DNA of 64,000 nucleotides, taken from assembly GCF_012641465.1 (NCBI RefSeq), contig NZ_JABAIK010000021.1, positions 1-64,000 of the forward strand. Direction: 5' to 3'. Below, piece after piece: positions 1 through 8,888 of this stretch (within the stretch, counting starts at the first letter, position 1; each line of letters opens with the position of its first letter). The stretch comes from Vibrio agarilyticus (GTDB lineage: Bacteria > Pseudomonadota > Gammaproteobacteria > Enterobacterales > Vibrionaceae). Both the position numbers and the translations under genes were made by a program. The notes beneath the pieces are model-generated. The model worked only from the letters and a program-made list of their open reading frames with translations, had not been told where the DNA came from and did not search any database.

Positions 1-31
1 CCTGTACTAATTGCCCGTGAGGCTTAACCAT
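1..31 (+). rRNA. 23S rRNA, 3' end only
   Basis: The first 31 bases match the extreme 3' end of gammaproteobacterial 23S rRNA (CCCGTGAGGCTTAACC followed by two bases), so the window opens at the end of a large-subunit rRNA gene. The rest lies upstream of the window. Bases 32-196 are the 23S-5S spacer, with no gene. Confidence 0.85.
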
Positions 32-196
32 ACAACACCCAAAGGGTTTTGATGGACTCGATTAAGAACGAATTGAATGTGTAGAGAACGCATTAACAGC
101 TTTCCGAATTTTGGAATTGAATTTATCAACTACATCCATGTAGTTGACCCTTCGGGCCGCACTGAAGTGCGTTAAATTTTGTTCCTGACAAAATTT

Positions 197-316
197 TGCT
201 TGGCGACCATAGCGATTTGGACCCACCTGATTTCCATTCCGAACTCAGAAGTGAAACGAATTAGCGCCGATGGTAGTGTGGGGTTTCCCCATGTGAGAGT
301 AGGACATCGCCAGGCT
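197..316 (+). rRNA. rrf: 5S ribosomal RNA, first copy
   Basis: About 120 bases matching 5S rRNA: the TGCTTGGCGACC start, the conserved CCCACCTGATTCCATTCCGA region, GAACTCAGAAGTGAAACG, and the complementary 3' end CGCCAGGC that pairs with the 5' end. It follows the 23S tail and precedes tRNA-Thr, as expected in the distal part of an rrn operon. End positions are accurate to a few bases. Confidence 0.93.
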
Positions 317-360
317 TCAAATTTCAAAAATTGTCATAAACAATTTTTCCTTGTTTGCAT

Positions 361-436
<76 letters not shown>

Positions 437-442
437 GAGTTT

Positions 443-562
443 TACTTAGCGACAATAGCGTTTTGGACCCACCTGATTTCCATTCCGAACTCAGAAGTGA
501 AACGAAACAGCGCCAATGGTAGTGTGGGGTTTCCCCATGTGAGAGTAGGACATTGCTAGGTT
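443..562 (+). rRNA. rrf: 5S ribosomal RNA, second copy
   Basis: A second 5S gene only 6 bases after tRNA-Thr. The core is nearly identical to the first copy. The termini differ in a compensatory way (5' TACTTAGCGACAATAGCG against 3' CATTGCTAGG, where the first copy has TGCTTGGCGACC against CATCGCCAGG), so the terminal stem is kept. This suggests a functional variant rather than a decaying copy. Confidence 0.92.
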
Positions 563-625
563 TTTATTCAGTTATCTTTTAATTGAAAGATAAAAAAAGC
601 GTAAGACTTACAGTCTGACCAATGC

Positions 626-702
626 GGAGCGGTAGTTCAGTTGGTTAGAATACCGGCCTGTCACGCCGGGGGTCGCGGGTTCGAGTCCCGTCCGCTCCGC
701 CA
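626..702 (+). tRNA. tRNA-Asp (anticodon GTC)
   Basis: A 77-base cloverleaf: acceptor GGAGCGG pairs with CCGCTCC, the anticodon loop CTGTCAC contains GTC, the T-arm is GGTTCGAGTCC, and CCA is encoded. It is nearly identical to the Escherichia coli tRNA-Asp as remembered. It is the last gene of the rRNA operon before a terminator. Confidence 0.96.
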
Positions 703-710
703 CTTATACT

Positions 711-739
711 AAGCCCTAGTCGAAAGACTGGGGCTTTTT
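711..739 (+). terminator. Intrinsic terminator of the rRNA operon
   Basis: Stem AGCCCTAGTC / GACTGGGGCT with GAAA loop, followed by TTTTT. It lies 9 bases after tRNA-Asp and closes the rrn-tRNA transcript. Confidence 0.9.
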
Positions 740-1083
740 ACGTTTAACGTTCTTGACAGTGCTCTGTACCTGCACCTTTATTCAATTCGATTTTTGCTGA
801 CTAACCAGTTTTCTGAGAACAATGCTATTAGTACTGAGCATTGCGTCTTTTTTCAAAGAAGTAACCGCGTCAATTAGGTCATATTTCGACGTTGATTGAC
901 ATTCAGATTCTCAAGTCTGTACTGAATCTCTTCTCTATTTTGATACGTGCACCATATTCAGGACAGTTCTCCAAATTAAACCTTTTTCGGCTAAATTTAG
1001 ATGCCCACTCACTATGCTTAATTGAATTATGTATTCGATTAAGCGGGTGCTGTGACTTGAATTGGTACTCGTCTCAATTTTTT
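740..1083. other. Intergenic region upstream of the giant lipoprotein
   Basis: AT-rich stretch without a convincing gene. TTGACA hexamers at 753-758 and 896-901 could be -35 elements, but neither is followed at 16-18 bases by a good TATAAT, so I make no promoter call. The small open frames here lack ribosome binding sites and overlap on both strands. Confidence 0.5.
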
Positions 1084-1094
1084 GGGGGAGAAGA

Positions 1095-4000
1095 ATGTTC
1101 AAGCACATTGCGTTATATCTATTTGTCCTTTTATCTTTAGTTGCTTGTGATCGTTCGCACTCACCATCAAATGCCATCGTTGACATTGTCATCACCAGTG
1201 ACGCAAAAGACCCTGTGGCGGTTGGCGATATCGTTAGTTTTGTTGCGATGTCAGTCGATCGCGGCGGAAACCAGATGGATGTTACTGATAGTGTGCAATG
1301 GCAGACCGATAATAATGCGCTAGTTATTAATCAATCCGGGACTGCTGTTGCTGAGCAAGTAATTGATAGTGTTTCAGTTAGCGCTATATTGGATGGGGCT
1401 TTAAGTAACACAATTACAGTTAAAATTGTGGAGCCTAGTGTCGAGGCTCTAACCATTATTCCAAAAAGAACACAATTACCTCAAGGAGGCCTGGCAGAGT
1501 TTAGTGTCGTTGCAACTTATACCAATTTAACCAGCTCCGATGTAACAAAAACCGCTGCTGTGTCGCTCGATAATGCTAACGCCATAATACTTGATGCTGG
1601 TATTTTGCAAGGCGTAACCGCTGGAACAGTGACTTTATCGGCTGATTTTAATGGCGTGAAAAGTTCACCTCTTTCGCTATTAATAAATGATGTGACTTTA
1701 GCCAAGGTCGTTATTCATCCTTCCGAAAAACAGATGCTTCCCGTCAATGGCTCTCTTGAGCTAAGTGCGTATAGCGTCTTTAGTGATAACAGCGCCGAGA
1801 ACATGACCCAATATGCAGCGTGGCGTTCGAACACCGCAAACGTTACGGTAGAGCAAGGGATTGTGCGTGGCATTAGTCCTGGAAATGCAAGTATTGAAGC
1901 GAGCTACTTTAATCAAACCAGTGCAGCTGTTGATGTTGAAACGGTCAATGATATTGGCGCATTAACTCAATTGACTTTAGTGAATGACCTTCAGCAAAGC
2001 AGCACTGAACTGATTGTCGGAGGTTCAAGCCAAATTTATGCGGTTGGCACTTATGCGAGTGGCGCTATTCGAGATTTGACCTCAATTGTCCAGTGGAACA
2101 GCAGCGATGAGGCTGTTGCTTCAGTTGAACAAGGCATAGTCACTGCCAATGGTGTTGGTTCGACAACGATCCAAGGCGCGTTGGATGGCATTGAGTCCTC
2201 AACGATTGATATCACGGTGGTGCCCGTATCATTGACAGAGATTCGTTTGGATCCTAGTAACCCTGAGACTCTGGTTAGGGGGACCCAGAACCAAGTTCGA
2301 GCGTTTGGTATCTTGAGTGATGGGTCGTCCGTCGACGTTTCCGATAAAGTTCAATGGATAAGCAGCGAGCCAAATGTTGTTATTGTGTCACTCGGCACTA
2401 TTCAGGCGCTTCAAGCTGGGGTATCGATACTAAAGGCACAGCTGGCCGGAATTGTCAGTGACGAGCTGACAGTTGCAGTAACAGATGCGACCGCGAGTAG
2501 TCTATCGGTCGTCAATGCATCGAGTGACAATCAATTTGCAATAAACGATAGGGGTAAGTTCCAAGCTCTGGTCAACTATAGTGATGGCACTACGCTTGAT
2601 GTGACCTCGCAAGTGGCTTGGAGTAGCAGTGATCCTACGGTTGCTGTGGTGCTGGATGGGGTCTTATTTGCCACCTCTGCCGGAACCACCTCAATTTCCG
2701 CAACCTTTGATGGCGTGAGTTCAAACGCGTTATCGATAACCATCAGCGGTGCGACGCTGTCATCATTGCAATTGACCTCGTCAGCGGGCAATAGTGTGCC
2801 ATTAGGTGAACAGTTAACTTTGAGTGTTGAAGCGCTCTATTCCGATGGAACCAGTGCGATCGTCACTGACAATGTCAGTTGGACCGTATTACCCACCAGC
2901 ACCCTCAGTATTGTTAATGGCGTGGTAACGCCTTTGATGACAGGGGACGCGACCGTCACTGCAACATTAGAGGGGGTCACCAGTAACGCACAAATTCTCT
3001 CGGTAACCGATGCCACATTGGAGTCGATTCAAATTAATGCCACAGGCGGTTTGTATGCGGTGACGTTACCGCAGCAATTTACGGTGCTGTTTAGCGCGCA
3101 AGGCAATTACAGTGATGGCAGCGTGGTAGACATCACCAGTCGAGTGCGCTGGATGACAGATAATGATGATGTTTTGCTGCTTAATAATGCTGCAGTTGGT
3201 ATTAACCAAGGCGTTGCGAATATCACTGCGACACTCGATGGCACCAACAGTAATAGTGTGCCTGTAACGGTTATTGAGCCGACCATTGTCAATCTTCAGA
3301 TTGATAACACCGGAGAAAGTGTGCCAGTGGGGGCGTCATTATCCTTGTCAGCTTACGGCCGTTATTTGGATAACAGCCAAGTAAACCTGACCAACTCGGT
3401 CGAGTGGCAATCAAGTGACCCATCGGTGGCGATTGTCGATAACGGGAAAGTGACCGCATTAACCCAAGGTGATACCACGATAACGGCGAAAACTGGCAAC
3501 CTCACCAGTCAGGTGGCGATTACCGTCACCGATGCCACATTAACTCAAATCCAGATAGCGACTAGCGATACCGCTTTGGTGAGTGCGTTACCGATTGGGG
3601 TGGGGGTCACCTTAACCGCAACGGGCTACTACAGCGACGGACAGTCACAAGACTTAACCAGTCAGGTGTCATGGAGTAGCAGCGACACCAGCGTACTTTC
3701 TGTGGTTTCAGGGCAAGTCGTCGCAGTCGCGTTAGGCAGTGGAGAGATAGGGGCAAACTTTGCTGGAGTCAGCGCGACGCCGTTAACCGTCACTACCGTG
3801 ACTGAGCAGTTATTGTCGCTGCAAATTGTTCGGGAAGATGGTGCGACACAATCGAGCGCCATTGCTTCAGGCACCAATGTCACCTTGTACGCTGTGGGTG
3901 TTTATTCAAATGGCGCCATCTTGGACTTAACATCGCAGGTAAGTTGGCGGTCGAGCGCGGTAAATATTGCGTCAGTACTCAGCGGTGTGGTGACGGGGCT

Positions 4001-7000
4001 GAGCGTAGGAAGCGCGGCAATTACGGCTAGCTTTGATTCCGTGACCAGCGCCGATTTTGCTATTGAGGTGCAATCGCCCACGTTAACTCAAATTCAGATC
4101 AGCGCGCCTGACGGATTAACGGTGGTCGCTGGGGAAAGTGTGACTTTGCAAGCGAGTGCGTTCTACAGCGATGGCACGACAGCGGAGATCACTGACCAAG
4201 TGTTGTGGCTGACCAGTGATGCACAAAGTGCGTTTGTGGTGCAGGGGCAAGTGTATGGTCTTGCGGTTGGAGAGGCGCAGATTAGTGCTCAGTTTGGTGA
4301 GAGGACGTCAAACACTCTTACGGTGAGTGTGACTGATGCGACATTAGAAAGTGTTAGTGTGTTTAATTTAGCCAACTCATCAGAGTTTCCACTTACCACT
4401 AATAGTCGGTTTTTAGCCCTAGCAAACTACAGTGATGGCACCACGCTTGATGTGACCTCGCAAGTGGCGTGGAGCAGCAGTGATCCCGCGGTTGCTGTGG
4501 TGCTGGATGGGGTCTTATTTGCCACCTCTGCCGGAACCACCTCAATTTCAGCAACCTTTGATGGCGTGAGTTCAAACGCGCTATCGATAACCATCAGCAG
4601 TGCGACGCTGTCGTCATTGCAGTTAACCTCGTCAGCGGGCAATAGTGTGCCATTAGGTGAGCAGTTAACTTTGAGTGTTGAAGCGCTCTATTCCGATGGA
4701 ACCAGTGCGACCGTCACTGACAATGTCAGTTGGACCGTGTTACCTACTAGCACTCTCAGTATTGTTAATGGCGTGGTAACGCCTTTGATGACAGGGGACG
4801 CGACCGTCACTGCAACATTAGAGGGGGTCACCAGTAACGCACAAATTCTTTCGGTAACCGATGCTACATTGGAGTCGATTCAAATTAATGCCACAGGTGG
4901 TTTATACGCGGTGACGTTACCGCAGCAATTTACGGTGCTGTTTAGCGCGCAAGGCAATTACAGCGATGGCAGCGTGGTAGACATCACCAGTCGAGTGCGC
5001 TGGATGGCAGATAACGATGATGTCTTGCTGCTTAATAATGCTGCAGTTGGTATTAATCAAGGCGTTGCGAATATCACTGCCACACTCGATGGCACCAACA
5101 GTAATAGTGTGCCTGTAACGGTCATTGAGCCGACCATTGTCAATCTTCAGATTGATAACACCGGAGAAAGTGTGCCAGTGGGGGCATCGTTATCCTTGTC
5201 AGCTTACGGCCGTTATTTGGATAACAGTCAAATAAACCTGACCAATTCAGTCGAGTGGCAATCAAGTGACCCATCGGTGGCGATTGTCGATAACGGGAAA
5301 GTGACCGCATTAACCCAAGGTGATACCACGATAACGGCGAAAACTGGCAACCTCACCAGTCAGGTGGCGATTACCGTCACCGATGCCACATTAACTCAAA
5401 TCCAGATAGCGACTAGCGATACCGCTTTGGTGAGTGCGTTACCGATTGGGGTGGGTGTCACCTTAACCGCAACGGGCTATTACAGCGACGGGCAGTCACA
5501 AGACTTAACCAGTCAGGTGTCATGGAGTAGCAGCGACACCAGCGTGCTCTCCGTGGTTTCAGGGCAAGTCGTCGCAGTCGCGTTAGGCAGTGGAGAGATA
5601 GGGGCAAATTTTGCTGGAGTCAGCGCGACGCCGTTAACCGTCACTACCGTGACTGAGCAGTTATTGTCGCTGCAAATTGTTCGAGAAGATGGGGCGACAC
5701 AATCGAGCACCATTGCTTCAGGCACCAATGTCACTTTGTACGCTGTGGGTGTTTATTCAAATGGCGCCATCTTGGACTTAACATCACAAGTGAGTTGGCG
5801 TTCGAGCGCGGTAAGTATTGCGTCAGTACTCAGCGGTGTGGTGACAGGGTTGAGCGTAGGAAGCGCGGCAATTACGGCCAGCTTTGATTCTGTGACCAGC
5901 GCCGATTTTGCTATTGAGGTGCAATCGCCCACCTTAACTCAAATTCAGATCAGCGCGCCTGACGGATTAACGGTGGTCGCTGGGGAAAGTGTGACTTTGC
6001 AAGCGAGTGCGTTCTACAGCGATGGTACGACAGCGGAGATCTCTGACCAAGTGTTGTGGCTGACCAGTGATGCACAAAGCGCGTTTGTGGTGCAGGGGCA
6101 AGTGTATGGTCTTGCGGAGGGAGAAGCGCAGATTAGTGCTCAGTTTGGTGAAAGGGCGTCAAACACTCTTACGGTGAGTGTCACAGAGGCCACCCTTACC
6201 GCGATTCAGATCTCGGCACTTGATGTCTCAGGATTACCCGTGGGCACGACACGCGCACTCACCGCGACAGGGTTTTATTCTGATGCAAGCACACAAGACC
6301 TCACTAGTCGCGTCAATTGGCAAAGCAGCAATACCGCGATCGCAACGGTTGTGGGCGGTGTAGTGAGTGGGGCTGCGGTAGGAGAAGCATCGATTAGTGC
6401 GCAATTTGACGATGTAACCAGCTCATTATTTTCCGTGACGGTAAGTGAGGCGCAGCTAACGCAACTTCAACTTGTCGCGGTTGCGCCAGAGGCGCTTGCA
6501 GGGCTACCAATGGGCGGTAGTACCGAGCTGAAAGTTTTTGCGACCTACAGTGATGGGGCTGTTAATGACATCACCCGTGATGTGTTCTGGCGTAGCTCAG
6601 CGCCTACCATCGCTGGGGTCGTTTCTGGTGTCGCCATTGGCTTTAGCACAGGCAATGCAGGGGTTTCTGCTTCCTTTAATGGTAGTGAAAGTAACGTATT
6701 AACCGTGACGGTGACTGAAGCAGTACTCAGTTCAATTGAGATCACAACACAAGAAAGTACAACATTGCCTGTCGGGACTCAAAGCAGCTTAATGGCAGTG
6801 GGTAACTATACCGACAGTACCACACAAACGTTGACTGATACGGTTAACTGGCAGTCGAGTTTCTCCACGGTGGCCACCATTAACGATGGCATATTGAGTG
6901 CTAGTGCGGAAGGGAGCACCACGATTACGGCAACGCTAAATGGCGTGCGCAGTAATGAATTGGAATACGAAGTGGTTTTGGCCAGCGCGACTCAATTGAC

Positions 7001-7778
7001 GATTGAATTACCCGAGGACATTACGGCAGCATCGCTACCCAAAGGGCGGCAATTGCAGCTCAGAGTAACAGCCAATTACAGTAATGGGGTTCAAAGTGAT
7101 GTATCGGCTCGCAGCCAATGGCAAAGCAGCGACCCCAGCATAGCCACCGTTGTTGCAGGGACAGTCGTAGCTATTGGTGAAGGTGTCGCTTCCATAACCG
7201 CCAACTTTGCCGGTATTTCGGTATCCCAAACCGTGACGGTCACAGAAGCTGCATTAGAGTCTTTAAGTATTACGCCTACAGAGACGGTGACGATGCCGGC
7301 CGGTATTACCACACCTATGACCGCTATCGGTCAATATTCCGATGGGTCACAAGTGGATTTAACAACACAGGTGGTTTGGCTCAGCAGCAACCCGTTTGTG
7401 GCAAGGGTGTTTGAAGGCAACGTTTATGCTGCAACTCGTGGTCAGTCAAGCATTACCGCGGTGTTAGATTCTGTCACCAGTAATGCAAGAACCGTCGATG
7501 TGGTTGACGGAACCATTCGAAGCATTCGAGTTCGTCCGGCTGAGTTTCCTGCGACATCCAACTTATTAGTGGGAGAGGAACTGCAATTAGAAGCCACGCT
7601 GTTTTATACCGATGGTTCATCCATTGACATTACCAATCTTGATGTATGGATAGTGGACAATCCCAGTGTCATCTCTGTAACAAAAGGATTGGTTGTTGCT
7701 TTGAGTCCTGGTTTCACTTTTTTGTATGTCGATGTCAACGGATTTCTCTCGGGCGACACCTTTATTGATGTGGAATAA
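1095..7778 (+). CDS. Giant lipoprotein of about 25 tandem Big_2 Ig-like domains
   Basis: A 2227-residue protein. The ATG at 1095 is chosen because GGGGGAG lies just upstream and a lipoprotein signal peptide starts there, with lipobox LVAC and the lipidated Cys at residue 18; a longer TTG-started frame has no such support. I see no other cysteine. The rest is about 25 repeats of 80-95 residues with the bacterial Ig-like group 2 pattern (ATL..I.I, then ..YSDG...D.T..V.W.SSD..VA.V..G.V.....G...I.A......S). Known Big_2 proteins are mostly surface or adhesion proteins, so a cell-surface adhesive or stalk role is likely but inferred. No enzymatic, C-terminal anchoring or secretion domain is visible; the protein ends with its last repeat. 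A seven-domain block is duplicated internally. Lipoprotein residue +2 is Asp. It appears monocistronic. Confidence 0.88.
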   Translation: MFKHIALYLFVLLSLVACDRSHSPSNAIVDIVITSDAKDPVAVGDIVSFVAMSVDRGGNQMDVTDSVQWQTDNNALVINQSGTAVAEQVIDSVSVSAILDGALSNTITVKIVEPSVEALTIIPKRTQLPQGGLAEFSVVATYTNLTSSDVTKTAAVSLDNANAIILDAGILQGVTAGTVTLSADFNGVKSSPLSLLINDVTLAKVVIHPSEKQMLPVNGSLELSAYSVFSDNSAENMTQYAAWRSNTANVTVEQGIVRGISPGNASIEASYFNQTSAAVDVETVNDIGALTQLTLVNDLQQSSTELIVGGSSQIYAVGTYASGAIRDLTSIVQWNSSDEAVASVEQGIVTANGVGSTTIQGALDGIESSTIDITVVPVSLTEIRLDPSNPETLVRGTQNQVRAFGILSDGSSVDVSDKVQWISSEPNVVIVSLGTIQALQAGVSILKAQLAGIVSDELTVAVTDATASSLSVVNASSDNQFAINDRGKFQALVNYSDGTTLDVTSQVAWSSSDPTVAVVLDGVLFATSAGTTSISATFDGVSSNALSITISGATLSSLQLTSSAGNSVPLGEQLTLSVEALYSDGTSAIVTDNVSWTVLPTSTLSIVNGVVTPLMTGDATVTATLEGVTSNAQILSVTDATLESIQINATGGLYAVTLPQQFTVLFSAQGNYSDGSVVDITSRVRWMTDNDDVLLLNNAAVGINQGVANITATLDGTNSNSVPVTVIEPTIVNLQIDNTGESVPVGASLSLSAYGRYLDNSQVNLTNSVEWQSSDPSVAIVDNGKVTALTQGDTTITAKTGNLTSQVAITVTDATLTQIQIATSDTALVSALPIGVGVTLTATGYYSDGQSQDLTSQVSWSSSDTSVLSVVSGQVVAVALGSGEIGANFAGVSATPLTVTTVTEQLLSLQIVREDGATQSSAIASGTNVTLYAVGVYSNGAILDLTSQVSWRSSAVNIASVLSGVVTGLSVGSAAITASFDSVTSADFAIEVQSPTLTQIQISAPDGLTVVAGESVTLQASAFYSDGTTAEITDQVLWLTSDAQSAFVVQGQVYGLAVGEAQISAQFGERTSNTLTVSVTDATLESVSVFNLANSSEFPLTTNSRFLALANYSDGTTLDVTSQVAWSSSDPAVAVVLDGVLFATSAGTTSISATFDGVSSNALSITISSATLSSLQLTSSAGNSVPLGEQLTLSVEALYSDGTSATVTDNVSWTVLPTSTLSIVNGVVTPLMTGDATVTATLEGVTSNAQILSVTDATLESIQINATGGLYAVTLPQQFTVLFSAQGNYSDGSVVDITSRVRWMADNDDVLLLNNAAVGINQGVANITATLDGTNSNSVPVTVIEPTIVNLQIDNTGESVPVGASLSLSAYGRYLDNSQINLTNSVEWQSSDPSVAIVDNGKVTALTQGDTTITAKTGNLTSQVAITVTDATLTQIQIATSDTALVSALPIGVGVTLTATGYYSDGQSQDLTSQVSWSSSDTSVLSVVSGQVVAVALGSGEIGANFAGVSATPLTVTTVTEQLLSLQIVREDGATQSSTIASGTNVTLYAVGVYSNGAILDLTSQVSWRSSAVSIASVLSGVVTGLSVGSAAITASFDSVTSADFAIEVQSPTLTQIQISAPDGLTVVAGESVTLQASAFYSDGTTAEISDQVLWLTSDAQSAFVVQGQVYGLAEGEAQISAQFGERASNTLTVSVTEATLTAIQISALDVSGLPVGTTRALTATGFYSDASTQDLTSRVNWQSSNTAIATVVGGVVSGAAVGEASISAQFDDVTSSLFSVTVSEAQLTQLQLVAVAPEALAGLPMGGSTELKVFATYSDGAVNDITRDVFWRSSAPTIAGVVSGVAIGFSTGNAGVSASFNGSESNVLTVTVTEAVLSSIEITTQESTTLPVGTQSSLMAVGNYTDSTTQTLTDTVNWQSSFSTVATINDGILSASAEGSTTITATLNGVRSNELEYEVVLASATQLTIELPEDITAASLPKGRQLQLRVTANYSNGVQSDVSARSQWQSSDPSIATVVAGTVVAIGEGVASITANFAGISVSQTVTVTEAALESLSITPTETVTMPAGITTPMTAIGQYSDGSQVDLTTQVVWLSSNPFVARVFEGNVYAATRGQSSITAVLDSVTSNARTVDVVDGTIRSIRVRPAEFPATSNLLVGEELQLEATLFYTDGSSIDITNLDVWIVDNPSVISVTKGLVVALSPGFTFLYVDVNGFLSGDTFIDVE
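2574..4330 (+). repeat. Internal direct repeat, copy 1 (1757 bp)
   Basis: First copy of a near-identical 1757-bp direct repeat inside the Big_2 lipoprotein gene. The second copy starts exactly 1851 bp later, a period of 617 codons covering seven Ig-like domains. The translated copies differ at only 10 of about 585 residues. Confidence 0.93.
4425..6181 (+). repeat. Internal direct repeat, copy 2 (1757 bp)
   Basis: Second copy of the block. It is separated from copy 1 by 94 bp (4331-4424) that do not match the sequence in front of copy 1. The reading frame is kept throughout, so this is an in-frame domain-block duplication. Confidence 0.93.
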
Positions 7779-7882
7779 GCCTATATTCAAGCTCCGTGAA
7801 GATGCAGTTTTGCCAGCGTCACTCAGCAAGGCTGCAGCTTCAAATCGCGCAAGCGCACGCTCATGATAAGCACGTGTATGCT

Positions 7883-8752
7883 TTACGCGACCTCCCACAG
7901 AGCATTCACAAGAGGGTTGTCGAGTTGAGCGTGAAGGCAACAAATACCGAGCTCAAAGGGTTTGATGGGGACCAATTTTAGCCGTTCAATTTTGTCGCGA
8001 ACTGGGCTGTTGTTGATCACGATATCTGGTGCGATGCCCACGCCACAACCAAGCGCCACCATACTTACGATGGCTTCATGCCCTGAAACCTGAGCATAGA
8101 TGGTGGGACGAATATTCATCTGTTTAAACCACGTGTTCGCGCGCTCTCGAGCGGTTCCCGCTTCAGGCACGATAAAAGGAATTGCGTTCCAATCGGGGCG
8201 AGTTTGGTGGAGCGCTTCGGCAAAGTTGCTGATGCCACTGGGGGCAATCACTGACAGCGGAATTTCACCAATGGGTTTAAAGGCCACTTTGCTTGGTAAC
8301 TCTTCTGGCAATGCAGAAATGGCCACATCCGCCTCTTCATTTAAAATGCGTTCGATGGCTTGCGCGGGATCGCCCGTCGATAGCTTAAATTCAATATCGG
8401 GGTGTTTGACACGAAATTTTGAGAGCAAATCAGGCAAATAACTGTAGCTTGCGGTGACTGAGCAAAAGAGGCGTAACTCTCCTTGCAATTGATCGGCCAT
8501 ACCTTGCATTTGGCGCTGCAGTTGCTGCCAATCGTTCAGCATACGTAATGCCACTGGCAGCATTTTTTTTCCTGCGCCAGTCAGCTCCACCCCACGATTA
8601 TCTCGCACAAATAAGGTTTGGCCGACTTCATATTCGAGCTTTTGTACCTGACGGGTTAATGCCGACGGGCTCATGTGCATCGCAGAGGCGGTTTTAGCAA
8701 AACTGTGACTATCGCAAAGATGGATGAAGAGTCGAATTGATCTGATGTCCAT
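7883..8752 (-). CDS. ilvY: LysR-type activator of ilvC
   Basis: A 289-residue LysR-family regulator with an N-terminal winged helix-turn-helix (about residues 1-60, including SFAKTASAMHMSPSALTRQV) and a C-terminal inducer-binding domain. In E. coli, IlvY senses acetolactate and acetohydroxybutyrate and activates ilvC. The assignment rests on divergent transcription from ilvC with a shared 136-bp promoter region and on fit to the family. The ATG has GGAAGG upstream. It is slightly shorter than the E. coli protein (297 aa). A 104-bp gap separates it from the convergent lipoprotein gene. Confidence 0.93.
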   Translation of the reverse strand: MDIRSIRLFIHLCDSHSFAKTASAMHMSPSALTRQVQKLEYEVGQTLFVRDNRGVELTGAGKKMLPVALRMLNDWQQLQRQMQGMADQLQGELRLFCSVTASYSYLPDLLSKFRVKHPDIEFKLSTGDPAQAIERILNEEADVAISALPEELPSKVAFKPIGEIPLSVIAPSGISNFAEALHQTRPDWNAIPFIVPEAGTARERANTWFKQMNIRPTIYAQVSGHEAIVSMVALGCGVGIAPDIVINNSPVRDKIERLKLVPIKPFELGICCLHAQLDNPLVNALWEVA

Positions 8753-8765
8753 AAGCCTTCCGTGG

Positions 8766-8780
8766 TTGCATTTATTGCAA
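8766..8780. promoter_or_regulatory. IlvY-type operator (TTGCA-N5-TGCAA)
   Basis: Perfect inverted repeat TTGCATTTATTGCAA, fitting the LysR T-N11-A pattern and the TTGCAA motifs of E. coli ilvYC operators as I remember them. It lies 13 bp upstream of the ilvY start codon, so IlvY binding there would fit autoregulation as well as ilvC activation. Confidence 0.75.
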
Positions 8781-8888
8781 TGACTTGTTGTGAATATATC
8801 ACTTTAAGCAACGAAAAAACTTAATTAGTATCAGGTTATCCGCTCAACATAAGTGAGCGATTGACGGAATTTTTGTAAGGAGAGCCTG

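Noticed and set aside
896-925. TTGACA with weak -10 as promoter of the giant lipoprotein
   Set aside because: The -10 candidate (TACTGA) is poor and other TTGACA hexamers occur nearby; not reliable.
2576-7312. Repeated antisense frames opposite the Ig-like lipoprotein
   Set aside because: They are shadows of the repetitive coding sequence; no starts with ribosome binding sites.
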